Shown: piece by piece, positions 49,733-57,479 of the stretch | Layout of the letters: each line of letters starts with the position of its first letter | Position numbering within the stretch: the stretch's first letter is position 1 | NCBI GenBank assembly: GCA_031973215.1 | Contig: DALYDK010000004.1 | Coordinates: 20,970 to 84,969 of the forward strand | DNA: 64,000 nt | Direction: 5' to 3' | From: DALYDK01 sp031973215 | GTDB taxonomy: Bacteria > Patescibacteriota > Saccharimonadia > Saccharimonadales > CAIOMD01 | Notes under the pieces: generated by a model | The model's input: the letters and a program-made list of their open reading frames with translations, nothing else | What the model was told of the DNA's origin: nothing | Database searches by the model: none | Translations under genes and position numbers: made by a program

Positions 49733-51451
49733 TTAACTACCAAATGTAAATGCGTTAACCGTAACGCCTGTCGGGAATGTTAAAGTTAACTTTTTACCAG
49801 TCATGTACTTATCTAAATTCACAATTTTATATAAACGAGCGCCATTAATGCTAACTTGATTTTTCGAATTAACATCAGCCCCACCAGGAGAGCTTTGACC
49901 GTCAACTGACACTCCAACTAGCGCTCCTGGAGGCCCACTCATTACAAGATAAACTTCTTTTCCTGAAAAGTTAAAACTAAGTTTTGATTCGTTAGAAAGA
50001 CTTTGGCTAGACTCATCATTAATTTGCCATTGCCCACCTAGTGACCACTCATTCGCCTTTAATGTATTGGCTAATGTGTAACTGGCGGGTTGATTGGCTA
50101 CGAATTGGTCTGTGTTGGCAAAGCGTTCGGCGCGTTCGTAGCCTAAATATGTTTCCGGGGTTTGTCCGCGAGCGCTTGAGTTTATGCTACGGTCAACTTC
50201 AATCTTATTCGTTACTGTCTGTCCAGATTCTTTAAGTAATGCCTGAATGGTTTCTTCAGTTTCTGTATAATCACCCTCGCCAAAATGCGTGTACCTAACC
50301 TGACCATCTTTATCTATCAAATACTTTGCTGGCCAGAATCGATTTTCATAGGCTTGCCATGTAGCGAAATCGTTGTCTAGGGCTACAGGATACTTAATAT
50401 TTGCGTCTTTAACTGCATCTTGTACATTCTTTGTAACTTTTTCAAATCCAAATTCTGGGGCATGAACACCAATTATTACTAGCCCGTCATTATTGTATTT
50501 ATCGTACCAAGCATTTAAATATGGTTGCGTACGCTGGCAGTTAATACAAGAATATGTCCAAAAATCTACTAAGACGACTTTCCCTTTCAGACTTTCAATT
50601 GTTTGTGGGTCGCTGTTAATCCAAGCGGCAATGTTCTTAAGCTCAGGTGCATCATATGCTGTGACATTAAACTTTTGCTTGTTGACTGAACTATTGCTAT
50701 TAGATTTGGGAGAGTTATTGTTTTCTGGAACCAGCTTTTCTTCCAGTAGCTTTATACTCAAAAAGTCTTTTTCAACCAGGTATGTTTGCACTTTTTTGTC
50801 CAAACCAGTTGCGACAAAAATACCAACAATGATGAATAGAATAGCTATAATTCTTTGAAACCATCCTTTTGGATCGCTGGCCCATTTTATTCGTGCGAGT
50901 AGTCTACGACCAAGTAAAGCAATAGCTAATAATGCAGTGGCAACACCGAGTACGTAGAAAGTTAGATAAAACATTCCCAGTAATGCGCTTGAGGGCAGTA
51001 CTGTAGCTATAACCCAAGCATAGGTTGGACTACAGCTACTAAAAATTGGCCCAAGTGCGGCACCAATTAGAATTGCCGATATCACGCCATTCTCTTGCTT
51101 GTAGGCTTTGCCGAGTAGGCCTTGCGATCTATGCTCGATACCGAGCTTACCAATTACTTGCGCCCATAGGTCCGGGAACAACATAAAGAATCCAAGAATT
51201 ATTACTAGAACGCCCGAGCCAATAGCCCAAACTCTTGGATCAATTCCAATGAGTGCCGTCGAGGCTTTCAGCAGGATTGTAAAGAGTATTAAGGAGATGA
51301 CCAAGCTAGCAGTAATTATGTAGGGCCGCCATTTATCCTTTTTATCTCCAGCCAAACTACCACCAAGGATAATTGGCAGTAGCGGAAGTACGCACGGGGC
51401 TAGTGCAGTTAGTAGCCCCGCGACGTATGATAGGAATGCTGTAAGCAGCAT
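49733..51451 (-). CDS. dipZ: DipZ-type CcdA-thioredoxin-CBM fusion
   Basis: The 572-aa protein has six to seven membrane helices of the CcdA/DsbD type (LTALAPCVLPLLPIILGGSL; ALGPIFSSCSPTYAWVIATV holds the second Cys). A thioredoxin domain follows with FWTYSCINCQRTQPYLNAWY, and a C-terminal beta domain (VYLVMSGPPGALVGVSVDGQ) similar to a carbohydrate-binding module. It carries electrons from cytosolic thioredoxin to the outside, as in mycobacterial DipZ. It is placed next to Msr and thioredoxin genes. Confidence 0.93.
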   Translation of the reverse strand: MLLTAFLSYVAGLLTALAPCVLPLLPIILGGSLAGDKKDKWRPYIITASLVISLILFTILLKASTALIGIDPRVWAIGSGVLVIILGFFMLFPDLWAQVIGKLGIEHRSQGLLGKAYKQENGVISAILIGAALGPIFSSCSPTYAWVIATVLPSSALLGMFYLTFYVLGVATALLAIALLGRRLLARIKWASDPKGWFQRIIAILFIIVGIFVATGLDKKVQTYLVEKDFLSIKLLEEKLVPENNNSPKSNSNSSVNKQKFNVTAYDAPELKNIAAWINSDPQTIESLKGKVVLVDFWTYSCINCQRTQPYLNAWYDKYNNDGLVIIGVHAPEFGFEKVTKNVQDAVKDANIKYPVALDNDFATWQAYENRFWPAKYLIDKDGQVRYTHFGEGDYTETEETIQALLKESGQTVTNKIEVDRSINSSARGQTPETYLGYERAERFANTDQFVANQPASYTLANTLKANEWSLGGQWQINDESSQSLSNESKLSFNFSGKEVYLVMSGPPGALVGVSVDGQSSPGGADVNSKNQVSINGARLYKIVNLDKYMTGKKLTLTFPTGVTVNAFTFGS

Positions 51452-51458
51452 ATGGCTA

Positions 51459-52007
51459 CTATGACTTTATGCCAGCAACGGCTTTATCTAATGATGTTGC
51501 AGACCATTGTGCTGTTTCGTTGCCACTATTATCTACTTGAACAAATGTGTACTGAGTTGTGACACCGTATTTTTGGCGTAAGTCAGTTGAGCTATCAAAA
51601 TCTGTTTTAATAAGCGTTACGCCTGCTGGAATTTTAGACATATCGGCATTTATTTCTTTATCGATACCTTGGCATATTGGGCACCAGCTTGCATGGAAGA
51701 AGTATACCTTCTTTGAATCAGCATATTTGCTCGGGTCTTTATTATAGTCAGCAAGTGTTACGTATGAACCTTGCTTGGCCATAGCGTCTTCTTTCGTCAT
51801 GGCGTCACCTTCTTTTGCCATCTTGTCCTTTTCCATGGCTGCTGCTTCGTCTTTTTTCATCATAGCTTCGTCGGTAGCCTTTTTCTCCATGGCCATCTTT
51901 TCTTGCTCTTTTTTATCGTTCTGATTATTGCTGTAGGCCAATGCACCACCACCGACTAAAAATAGTCCGACGACTATGCTTACGATTACTAATGCTTTTT
52001 TGTTCAT
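51459..52007 (-). CDS. Membrane-anchored thioredoxin-like protein with Met/Lys/Glu-rich linker
   Basis: The 182-aa protein begins MNKKALVIVSIVVGLFLVGG (anchor or signal), continues with a low-complexity linker rich in Met, Lys, Glu and Ala (about residues 28-80), and ends in a thioredoxin domain with active site FHASWCPICQGIDKEI. The start at 52007 is fixed by a GAGGG RBS; an earlier GTG in the track lies inside that RBS. It probably receives electrons from DipZ, 7 bp downstream. Methionines in the linker could quench oxidants. Confidence 0.88.
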   Translation of the reverse strand: MNKKALVIVSIVVGLFLVGGGALAYSNNQNDKKEQEKMAMEKKATDEAMMKKDEAAAMEKDKMAKEGDAMTKEDAMAKQGSYVTLADYNKDPSKYADSKKVYFFHASWCPICQGIDKEINADMSKIPAGVTLIKTDFDSSTDLRQKYGVTTQYTFVQVDNSGNETAQWSATSLDKAVAGIKS

Positions 52008-52086
52008 GATTACCCTCACTTACGTTTTATTGTTGATCTAAGTATAATTAAGCGATACACACAATGTCAAGTTGACTTAACAATTA

Positions 52087-52452
52087 CTATTTACCATCTT
52101 TGGTTCGCTGGACGTTAATTTTTGTAGCTATCATTGCCAGAAGTGCTATGGGAATTGCAGGATCTAGATTGTGATGAAGGCTTTGAACTATAAGTGCGGT
52201 AATAAGTACAAGCGAGCCAACAGTATATGCGGAACGACTTGCTAAAGCTTGGTTCTGCATTTCTCGTTCATCGTCGGGTTGTTCACGCCAAAACAGAACT
52301 AAGAATGTCGCAATAAGACCGAGTACAGCTGCGAGGATTAACATCTGCACGCTAGTGGGCATAACGAAGGTTTTTGGGGCAACAGCCAACAATGCAATGA
52401 TAGCTAAGCCAAGAAGCAGGATGACATCAAGTAATTGTTTATATTTTTTCAT
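52087..52452 (-). CDS. Small four-helix membrane protein paired with an HTH regulator
   Basis: The 121-aa protein has four hydrophobic helices (about residues 9-26, 32-52, 76-93, 98-112) with the conserved-looking REQPDDEREMQNQALASRSA in the central loop. It overlaps the HTH regulator by 14 bp. Such HTH/membrane-protein pairs are widespread; the loop suggests DUF2178-like membership. The function is unknown. Confidence 0.72.
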   Translation of the reverse strand: MKKYKQLLDVILLLGLAIIALLAVAPKTFVMPTSVQMLILAAVLGLIATFLVLFWREQPDDEREMQNQALASRSAYTVGSLVLITALIVQSLHHNLDPAIPIALLAMIATKINVQRTKDGK

Positions 52453-52663
52453 ATTGAAAGATCTCCTCCACCTTCTTGTCTAGTATAGCGGCAATCCTTA
52501 GCGCAAGCAGTACACTCGGTACATAGTTACCTTTTTCTATAGCGATTATTGTTTGACGTGTGGCTTGTACTTTGTCGGCGAGATCATCTTGGGTCATCTT
52601 TAAAGAAGTACGTGCCTCGCGTACAGTATTCACCACCGTGTGTTCTTTATCTCGTATAAACAA
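52439..52663 (-). CDS. Small Xre-family HTH regulator, TTG start
   Basis: The 74-aa protein is almost entirely one helix-turn-helix: LKMTQDDLADKVQATRQTII and AIEKGNYVPSVLLALRIAAI, ending LDKKVEEIFQYEKI. The start codon is TTG with AGGAGA 6 bp before it. It overlaps the following membrane-protein gene, so it probably regulates its own operon. Confidence 0.92.
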   Translation of the reverse strand: MFIRDKEHTVVNTVREARTSLKMTQDDLADKVQATRQTIIAIEKGNYVPSVLLALRIAAILDKKVEEIFQYEKI

Positions 52664-52772
52664 CTATTCTCTCCTAGATGTATAGTTAACCATACATATA
52701 GTAACACGCCATCAGGGAAAGCAGCATAAATAGCCACCAAATGGTGGCTATTTATGCGGGTTCGATCAATTA

Positions 52773-53063
52773 CTACATCTTAGCTAGTTCGTAAACGACG
52801 ACGCTGGTAATCATAGGGTTGGTCTTAGCTAGTGCAATCGCTTCTTCTTTGCTCTCAGCACTAATGATGGAATAGCCAGTTAAGGCGTCCATTCCCATTT
52901 CAAGTGCCGTAACATCAGTCTTTGAGACTTCGCTACCATCACTGAATGGATTGCCTCCGTCGATCATTTTGTCACCGACTTCTTCGAACCATTTCATCCA
53001 AGCCTGACCAATTTCTGGCGTTGGTTGCATAAAACCTTTGTATAAAAATATGAACTTCTTCAT
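52773..53063 (-). CDS. YCII-related protein
   Basis: The 96-aa protein begins MKKFIFLYKGFMQPTPEIGQ and has the YCII-fold core (GYSIISAESKEEAIALAKTN). The function of the family is not settled; members often accompany ArsR or sigma-factor genes. It is coupled to the upstream ArsR regulator by a 4-bp overlap (ATGA). Confidence 0.9.
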   Translation of the reverse strand: MKKFIFLYKGFMQPTPEIGQAWMKWFEEVGDKMIDGGNPFSDGSEVSKTDVTALEMGMDALTGYSIISAESKEEAIALAKTNPMITSVVVYELAKM

Positions 53064-53431
53064 TTCTTCGATCCCTTCTTTAGTTTATTCTCGCCCTTCT
53101 GAATACTGGCGACGTAGTTCTCCAGTTTTTCTTGATTGTTCCCCCAATAAGCATGATATTGAGTTATCCAATTTTGCATCAACAATAGTGCTGTTCTGTC
53201 TAGTGCTAGGAAGTTGGTTTTGCCAACTTTCTTGCGCAGGACTAAACTTGCTTGCTCGAGCACTCTGATGTGCCTATGTATAGCTGGCAAAGACAACTTT
53301 TGTTGATCTGCTAACTGAGCAATAGATGCTGGGTGTAAGCCAAGTGTATACATAATTTCTCGCCTGTGTTTGTTGGCGAGGGCGGTAAACACTTGGTCTA
53401 GTGACTCGGTATCATTAATCTTAGTTAACAT
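53060..53431 (-). CDS. ArsR-family winged-helix regulator
   Basis: The 123-aa protein has the ArsR core: LANKHRREIMYTLGLHPASI, AQLADQQKLSLPAIHRHIRV (recognition helix) and the wing VLRKKVGKTNFLALD. No metal-binding Cys is present, so it is not a metal sensor of the CxC type. It probably represses itself and the YCII gene through the palindrome over its start codon. Confidence 0.93.
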   Translation of the reverse strand: MLTKINDTESLDQVFTALANKHRREIMYTLGLHPASIAQLADQQKLSLPAIHRHIRVLEQASLVLRKKVGKTNFLALDRTALLLMQNWITQYHAYWGNNQEKLENYVASIQKGENKLKKGSKK

Positions 53432-53440
53432 TAATGTTAA
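53425..53440. promoter_or_regulatory. Perfect 16-bp palindrome over the ArsR start codon
   Basis: TTAACATTAATGTTAA is a perfect palindrome and covers the ATG of the ArsR gene (53429-53431). A minus-strand TATAAA (53450-53455) lies just upstream. It is a natural operator for autoregulation, and is also near the divergent DUF1905 promoter (TATAAT 53465-53470). Confidence 0.6.
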
Positions 53441-53476
53441 GTGTACTCTATTTATAGTGAACTGTATAATCTAAAT

Positions 53477-53773
53477 ATGGAGATCAATTTCAAGAGCAAA
53501 CTATGGGAATGGTCGGGCAAAGGTGCGTGGTGTTTCGTTTCCTTACCGAAAGAATACTATGACGAAATCAAGGTAATAAGTAGCTCGCCAAAGAGGGGTT
53601 TTGGATCTGTAAAAATTGAAGCGAGTGTTGGAAAAACAGTATGGAAAACATCGATATTTCCAGACACAAAATCAGGTACTTACTTGCTCCCAGTTAAGAA
53701 AGAGATTAGAAAAGCTGAAAATCTTAGTATTGGGAGTGTCATAGATATGAAAGTAAGATTGATCGATTATTAA
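53477..53773 (+). CDS. DUF1905 family protein
   Basis: The 98-aa protein begins MEINFKSKLWEWSGKGAWCF and has the DUF1905 pattern WCFVSLPKEYYDEI, RGFGSVKIEASVGKTVWKTS and GTYLLPVKKEIRKAE. The fold is a small beta barrel with unknown role. The ATG at 53477 is chosen because a TATAAT (53465-53470) lies inside the longer frame and ends 6 bp before it. Confidence 0.9.
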   Translation: MEINFKSKLWEWSGKGAWCFVSLPKEYYDEIKVISSSPKRGFGSVKIEASVGKTVWKTSIFPDTKSGTYLLPVKKEIRKAENLSIGSVIDMKVRLIDY

Positions 53774-53780
53774 TAGCGAC

Positions 53781-53973
53781 AGGTCTAGGGAACAGGTCTG
53801 ATTTTGGAGTGCTTGCTCCTTCAGGACGGGAGGGGCTGGGTTAGAACTAATTTACAGGGGTAAAATGAAAGAACCGCCATTTCTGACGGTTCCAACATTT
53901 GTAACTTACGAACTGTAAATTAGTATTTCTCTGACCAAAGAGAGAAGTTATTGTAGGTCTAGGAACTAGGTCT
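53781..53973. repeat. Noncoding region D: paired AGGTCT repeats and large inverted repeat
   Basis: Two copies of AGGTCT-N7-AGGTCT (53781-53799 and 53955-53973) bracket 155 bp. Inside are an 11-bp inverted repeat CTAATTTACAG/CTGTAAATTAG (53847-53857, 53913-53923) and a hairpin GAACCG/CGGTTC (53871-53892), which read on the minus strand as a terminator. A further tRNA-like string (TTCTAACCCAGCCCCTCC on the minus strand) precedes. It lies between DUF1905 and tRNA-Asn; no ORF is credible. Confidence 0.6.
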
Positions 53974-53996
53974 ACGTTTTTCTCTGCTTGGTCTGG

Positions 53997-54068
53997 CTCG
54001 GGAGACTGGATTCGAACCAGCGACCTAGTGGTTAACAGCCACCCGCTCTACCGCTGAGCTACTCCCGA
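53997..54068 (-). tRNA. tRNA-Asn(GTT)
   Basis: Minus strand: acceptor TCGGGAG/CTCCCGA, D stem GCTC/GAGC, anticodon stem GGTGG/CCACT-type with loop CTGTTAA (GTT), T arm GCTGG-TTCGAAT-CCAGT, discriminator G, CCA encoded at 53994-53996. A TATAAT box (54098-54103) lies 30 bp upstream. Its 3' end is copied in element B at 48288-48304. Confidence 0.93.
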
Positions 54069-54236
54069 TTAATCCAAGCATAAAACTTGGAAAATAAATT
54101 ATAAGGTGCGTCAGGTGAGACCTGAATTACAGGTGATAATTATAAATACAAATATATATGTCGTCAATTATTTGTTATATGTCAATCTAGTATTAGTAGC
54201 CAAAACTATATACCATATCTAAAAAGGAGGTTTTAA

Positions 54237-54896
54237 ATGAAAGATTTATTAATTGGCATTGCTGCCATGGGCATAGGTACGCTACTGTGCTTTGCTGGCT
54301 ATAAAGTAGCCAGAATATTAATTCCTATATGGGGATTTTTTGCAGGCTTTTTTATGGGCGCAGCAGGTGTATCCGATGCTTTAAATAATCAATTCTTAGG
54401 TACAACGCTTGGAATTGTAGTTGGGTTAATTCTAGGTTTAGTTTTTGGTTTGTTTGCATACTTCTTCTTCAGCCTAGCAATTGTTCTAATGGGCGCATCT
54501 TTTGGATACTGGCTAGGCACCGGCTTAGTAACAATGCTAGGTTTTGACAAAGGTTTTCTATCAGCCACGGTTGGAATTTCTATAGGCGTTGTTTTTGCAA
54601 TATTGGCAATTATTATTAACGCACCAAAGTACTATTTAATTGTTACAACCGCTTTTGCGGGCGCTGTATCTGTATTTGTTGGATTCTTAATACTTATAAA
54701 CAAAATTAATCTAGACAGCCTTAGCTATATTGACGGCAACGACATAAAGGTGTCTGTTCTATGGAGCATTTTGGCTGCTCTACTAGGTATTTTTGGATTA
54801 ATCTTCCAGGTACTAAATACCAGAAATCAAGAAATAGAAAAATGGGGAACGCCTTTCGAAAAACCAGTAAACACCACCCCCTCAACCCCAGCCTAG
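54237..54896 (+). CDS. DUF4203-type polytopic membrane protein
   Basis: The 219-aa protein has about seven hydrophobic helices with many Gly (GTTLGIVVGLILGLVFGLFA, YWLGTGLVTMLGF). The outline matches DUF4203/TMEM198-like proteins. It ends in a short polar Thr/Pro tail. A strong AAGGAGG RBS and a terminator mark a single-gene unit. Function unknown. Confidence 0.8.
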   Translation: MKDLLIGIAAMGIGTLLCFAGYKVARILIPIWGFFAGFFMGAAGVSDALNNQFLGTTLGIVVGLILGLVFGLFAYFFFSLAIVLMGASFGYWLGTGLVTMLGFDKGFLSATVGISIGVVFAILAIIINAPKYYLIVTTAFAGAVSVFVGFLILINKINLDSLSYIDGNDIKVSVLWSILAALLGIFGLIFQVLNTRNQEIEKWGTPFEKPVNTTPSTPA

Positions 54897-54912
54897 TAAT
54901 ATTTAGGCAAAA

Positions 54913-54950
54913 TAAAAAACGACTCCCGCTTTCTGGGAGCCGTTTTTTAT
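54913..54950 (+). terminator. Bidirectional terminator
   Basis: AACGACTCCC / GGGAGCCGTT (one mismatch) with a 6-nt loop, A6 before and T6 after. It serves the DUF4203 gene and the converging DUF5684 gene. Confidence 0.9.
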
Positions 54951-54960
54951 TAGAACCAAA

Positions 54961-55449
54961 CTAAGCCTGAGGAGCTGGTGCCTCTGGTGTTTTAGCCACT
55001 AATGGACCTTGGTATTTGTCTGAGCCAAAGCCTAGAATTAATAAACCAATTAAGCTGAATATAATTAGCAAGAAAATACTCCAAACGGTGTCTTTTCCAA
55101 AAGCTTTTCCAAGTTCGAGCGCGATAATAACAAATAAAATCACAACTGGAATCCAAGCTATGAAGTTAACTATTGGTATAGCCATTAAAATTGGAGTTAA
55201 TCCCCACCATCCTGGTTTTCCAACTATTTCACAAAGTACCCAATAATTGTAAAAAGGAATAATTGACTTCCAGCCTTCTACTCCTGCTTTTACAAAAATC
55301 TTCCACATAGCAATAATCTGTACTACCACTAGGGCTAGCATTAATAACAGCCAAACGACCATGGCACCAGCAAAAATTCCAGCTCCTGCCGTGTCAGTTG
55401 TTGTAGTTGTGTATGTATATGTTGTAACTGCGTCTTGTGCAAACCACAT
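54961..55449 (-). CDS. DUF5684-type membrane protein
   Basis: The 162-aa protein has four to five helices with the family pattern AMWKIFVKAGVEGWKSIIPF, YNYWVLCEIVGKPGWWGL and ELGKAFGKDTVWSIFLLI. The N-terminal outside part is a Thr/Tyr repeat (TTYTYTTTTTDTAGAG). The family is often next to signal peptidase or secretion genes; the role is unknown. It is a single-gene unit. Confidence 0.85.
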   Translation of the reverse strand: MWFAQDAVTTYTYTTTTTDTAGAGIFAGAMVVWLLLMLALVVVQIIAMWKIFVKAGVEGWKSIIPFYNYWVLCEIVGKPGWWGLTPILMAIPIVNFIAWIPVVILFVIIALELGKAFGKDTVWSIFLLIIFSLIGLLILGFGSDKYQGPLVAKTPEAPAPQA

Positions 55450-55560
55450 ACTTAAAGTCCTCCTTATAGTTTGTTTATAGTGGTGATTATATTCTCAAAT
55501 TAAACTCAGGTAAATATATATTTTTAGCGGATTATAAGTATTAATATATAATTTAAAGCA

Positions 55561-56076
55561 ATGGAACAATCAAAAGAAATACAAAGAAGCTCAAAAGCTT
55601 TCGAATACAGATTAAAAATGTTTTCTTTAACTTATATAGTTTTAGGATTGTTCGTAGTAATTATGATTTTTAATTTGTCCAGATTTATTAATGCCAACGA
55701 AATACTAGATGTTATTGTATCGGGAATATTATTTTGCATAGTCTACCTAGTTTTTGCTTCTGTTCTTTGGTATCAGTGGCAAGGAATAAAATATTTTTTA
55801 ACACCCCATTCTTTAATTGTTAAACAAAGAACCAAAGGTTTGTTCTCTAACTACGTAGAAGAAATTTACACCTTAAAAAGCATAAGATCGGCGCGAATTA
55901 CCCAAAGTGGATACGCTGTAAAAAACCACTATGGTGATATTACCCTCTTCTTAAGCCCTGGCGATCATCAGGTTGTTTTAAAGGATATAGACAAACCAGA
56001 TTCACTATCTACTAACCTTAGCAGATCAATTGGTATTACTACGATGCAAAATCAAGAAAATGTAAACAATTTATAA
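55561..56076 (+). CDS. Membrane protein with bacterial PH-like domain
   Basis: The 171-aa protein has two helices (about residues 20-40 and 52-74) and a following soluble beta domain (FLTPHSLIVKQRTKGLFSNY, LKSIRSARITQSGYAVKNHY, GDITLFLSPGDHQVVLKDI). That resembles the bPH2 (DUF304) family. The transcript is probably leaderless (TATAAT at 55547-55552, 8 bp before the ATG). Confidence 0.8.
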   Translation: MEQSKEIQRSSKAFEYRLKMFSLTYIVLGLFVVIMIFNLSRFINANEILDVIVSGILFCIVYLVFASVLWYQWQGIKYFLTPHSLIVKQRTKGLFSNYVEEIYTLKSIRSARITQSGYAVKNHYGDITLFLSPGDHQVVLKDIDKPDSLSTNLSRSIGITTMQNQENVNNL

Positions 56077-56139
56077 AATATATTGCACTAAAATAAAAAA
56101 TAGTAAATAATTAACTTACCAAGTAATAAAGGAGAAATT

Positions 56140-56469
56140 ATGCAAAAATTAGTAGTGCATAAGGTGGGCGTAATGTCATTAGGAAAGCTGGTTGGTGTGT
56201 GGGGCGCTATTTTGGGCGTTATAATCGGTGTTATCTCAGCTGTTGTTTCATCAGTTGGCGTAATTGCAAATAACGACTTTAGTGTATGGGGAGATATTTT
56301 AGCTGCTGTCGGAATTGTACTGGGTTGGATTATTGTTTACCCACTAGTTATGTTCCTACTAGGATGGATACAAGGTGCAATAATGGCAGTTGTATTTAAT
56401 GTTGTAGTAGCCGGTTCTGGCGGTCTTGATCTAGAGGTTGCAGAATCTAAGCTAGAATCAAAAAAATAA
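56140..56469 (+). CDS. Small two-to-three-helix membrane protein (DUF3566-like)
   Basis: The 109-aa protein has hydrophobic stretches at about residues 18-40 and 54-80, with the amphipathic start MQKLVVHKVGVMSLGKLVGV. The outline resembles DUF3566 proteins, but the match is by eye. AAGGAG precedes the ATG and a terminator follows, so the gene is monocistronic. Confidence 0.68.
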   Translation: MQKLVVHKVGVMSLGKLVGVWGAILGVIIGVISAVVSSVGVIANNDFSVWGDILAAVGIVLGWIIVYPLVMFLLGWIQGAIMAVVFNVVVAGSGGLDLEVAESKLESKK

Positions 56470-56485
56470 TTACTTTATAAGATTA

Positions 56486-56520
56486 AAAAAACCGCTCTAA
56501 AATACTTGGAGCGGTTTTTA
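56486..56520 (+). terminator. Bidirectional terminator
   Basis: CCGCTC / GAGCGG with an 11-nt loop, an A6 run before and T5 after. It overlaps the stop region of the converging LexA-like gene by 3 bp. Confidence 0.85.
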
Positions 56521-56976
56521 TTTTACCTTTTCTCTTACTTCGGCTATTCTTGGCAAAAAGCTAGAATAGGCGCCATCTAGCCCCAACACCCTAAGCGCTC
56601 CAACTAAAACGTAAAGACTATCCATCTCTTGCTGTTCAATATGCGACTGCTCTTCGGCAATTTTAAACTTAGCATCAATAATTTTTACTAACCATTTTTC
56701 ATCACCAGATTTAATATCGGAAGGGTCAACGATAGGCTCGTCTAGGTCAATATTAATAACCTCTAAAGACCGGGCCGAGTTGTTTCGTTTTACTAAATGC
56801 CCCCTGCTAATAAGACTATTCACATGAAGCGCGACGGTTGCAACAGATGTGTATCCACAGCCACGCATAATTTCTCGGTAACTGGGGCTGTATCCATGCT
56901 CGGCAATAAATTCAGCAATAAACTGCAGTAGCTGTTTTTGTCGCATGGTTGGCCTAATAACTACTGAGTCAGACAT
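56518..56976 (-). CDS. LexA-like winged-helix protein without a peptidase domain
   Basis: Residues 10-75 match the LexA N-terminal DNA-binding domain (MRQKQLLQFIAEFIAEHGYS, PSYREIMRGCGYTSVATVAL). The C-terminal half (residues 80-152) is short, charged and helical and has no Ser-Lys peptidase motif. It therefore cannot self-cleave as LexA does. It overlaps the GtrA gene by 8 bp and may regulate the polysaccharide genes nearby. Confidence 0.85.
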   Translation of the reverse strand: MSDSVVIRPTMRQKQLLQFIAEFIAEHGYSPSYREIMRGCGYTSVATVALHVNSLISRGHLVKRNNSARSLEVINIDLDEPIVDPSDIKSGDEKWLVKIIDAKFKIAEEQSHIEQQEMDSLYVLVGALRVLGLDGAYSSFLPRIAEVREKVK

Positions 56977-57397
56977 GGTGCCTTATCCTTTTTGCATACG
57001 GGGTTGCTTTAAATACCCAAGTTTTATACCAAATAAAATTCCAGACTGTAAAGAATCCGGCCGATATAAATTGACCAATAGCCGGCTCAATTCCTACACC
57101 TCTTAATGCCTTAAGCATATAGGCGCTTAGTACAAAATTTGCTGCTGTAAATACAATGTATTTCCAAGATGCGTGAACTGCATGCTTTTTATTACTGGTC
57201 TTAAATACCCAATATGCAGATAAGTAATAATTAATTGTAACCCCAACTAAATTACCAATAATATTAGCCCAACCTAGGCCAATATATGGATCTAGCAACA
57301 GAGTAATTAAATAGGCGCTCCAAAACCAGGCTCCTCCGGCAACCATATACTCTGCTATTTGCAAGAACAATTTTTTTGTCTTCTTTTTTATAACCAT
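56969..57397 (-). CDS. GtrA-family flippase-like protein
   Basis: The 142-aa protein has four helices with the GtrA pattern EYMVAGGAWFWSAYLITLLL, NIIGNLVGVTINYYLSAYWV and GFFTVWNFIWYKTWVFK. GtrA proteins help move lipid-linked sugars over the membrane in polysaccharide synthesis. It is divergent to the O-antigen ligase, which supports this role. Confidence 0.92.
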   Translation of the reverse strand: MVIKKKTKKLFLQIAEYMVAGGAWFWSAYLITLLLDPYIGLGWANIIGNLVGVTINYYLSAYWVFKTSNKKHAVHASWKYIVFTAANFVLSAYMLKALRGVGIEPAIGQFISAGFFTVWNFIWYKTWVFKATPYAKRIRHHV

Positions 57398-57479
57398 TTT
57401 TTTGTTTGTAATTTGTTCTTATTAATATATTACCACCCCGGAATAAGATAAGCAAAATAAACCTGTATAATTACATTAC

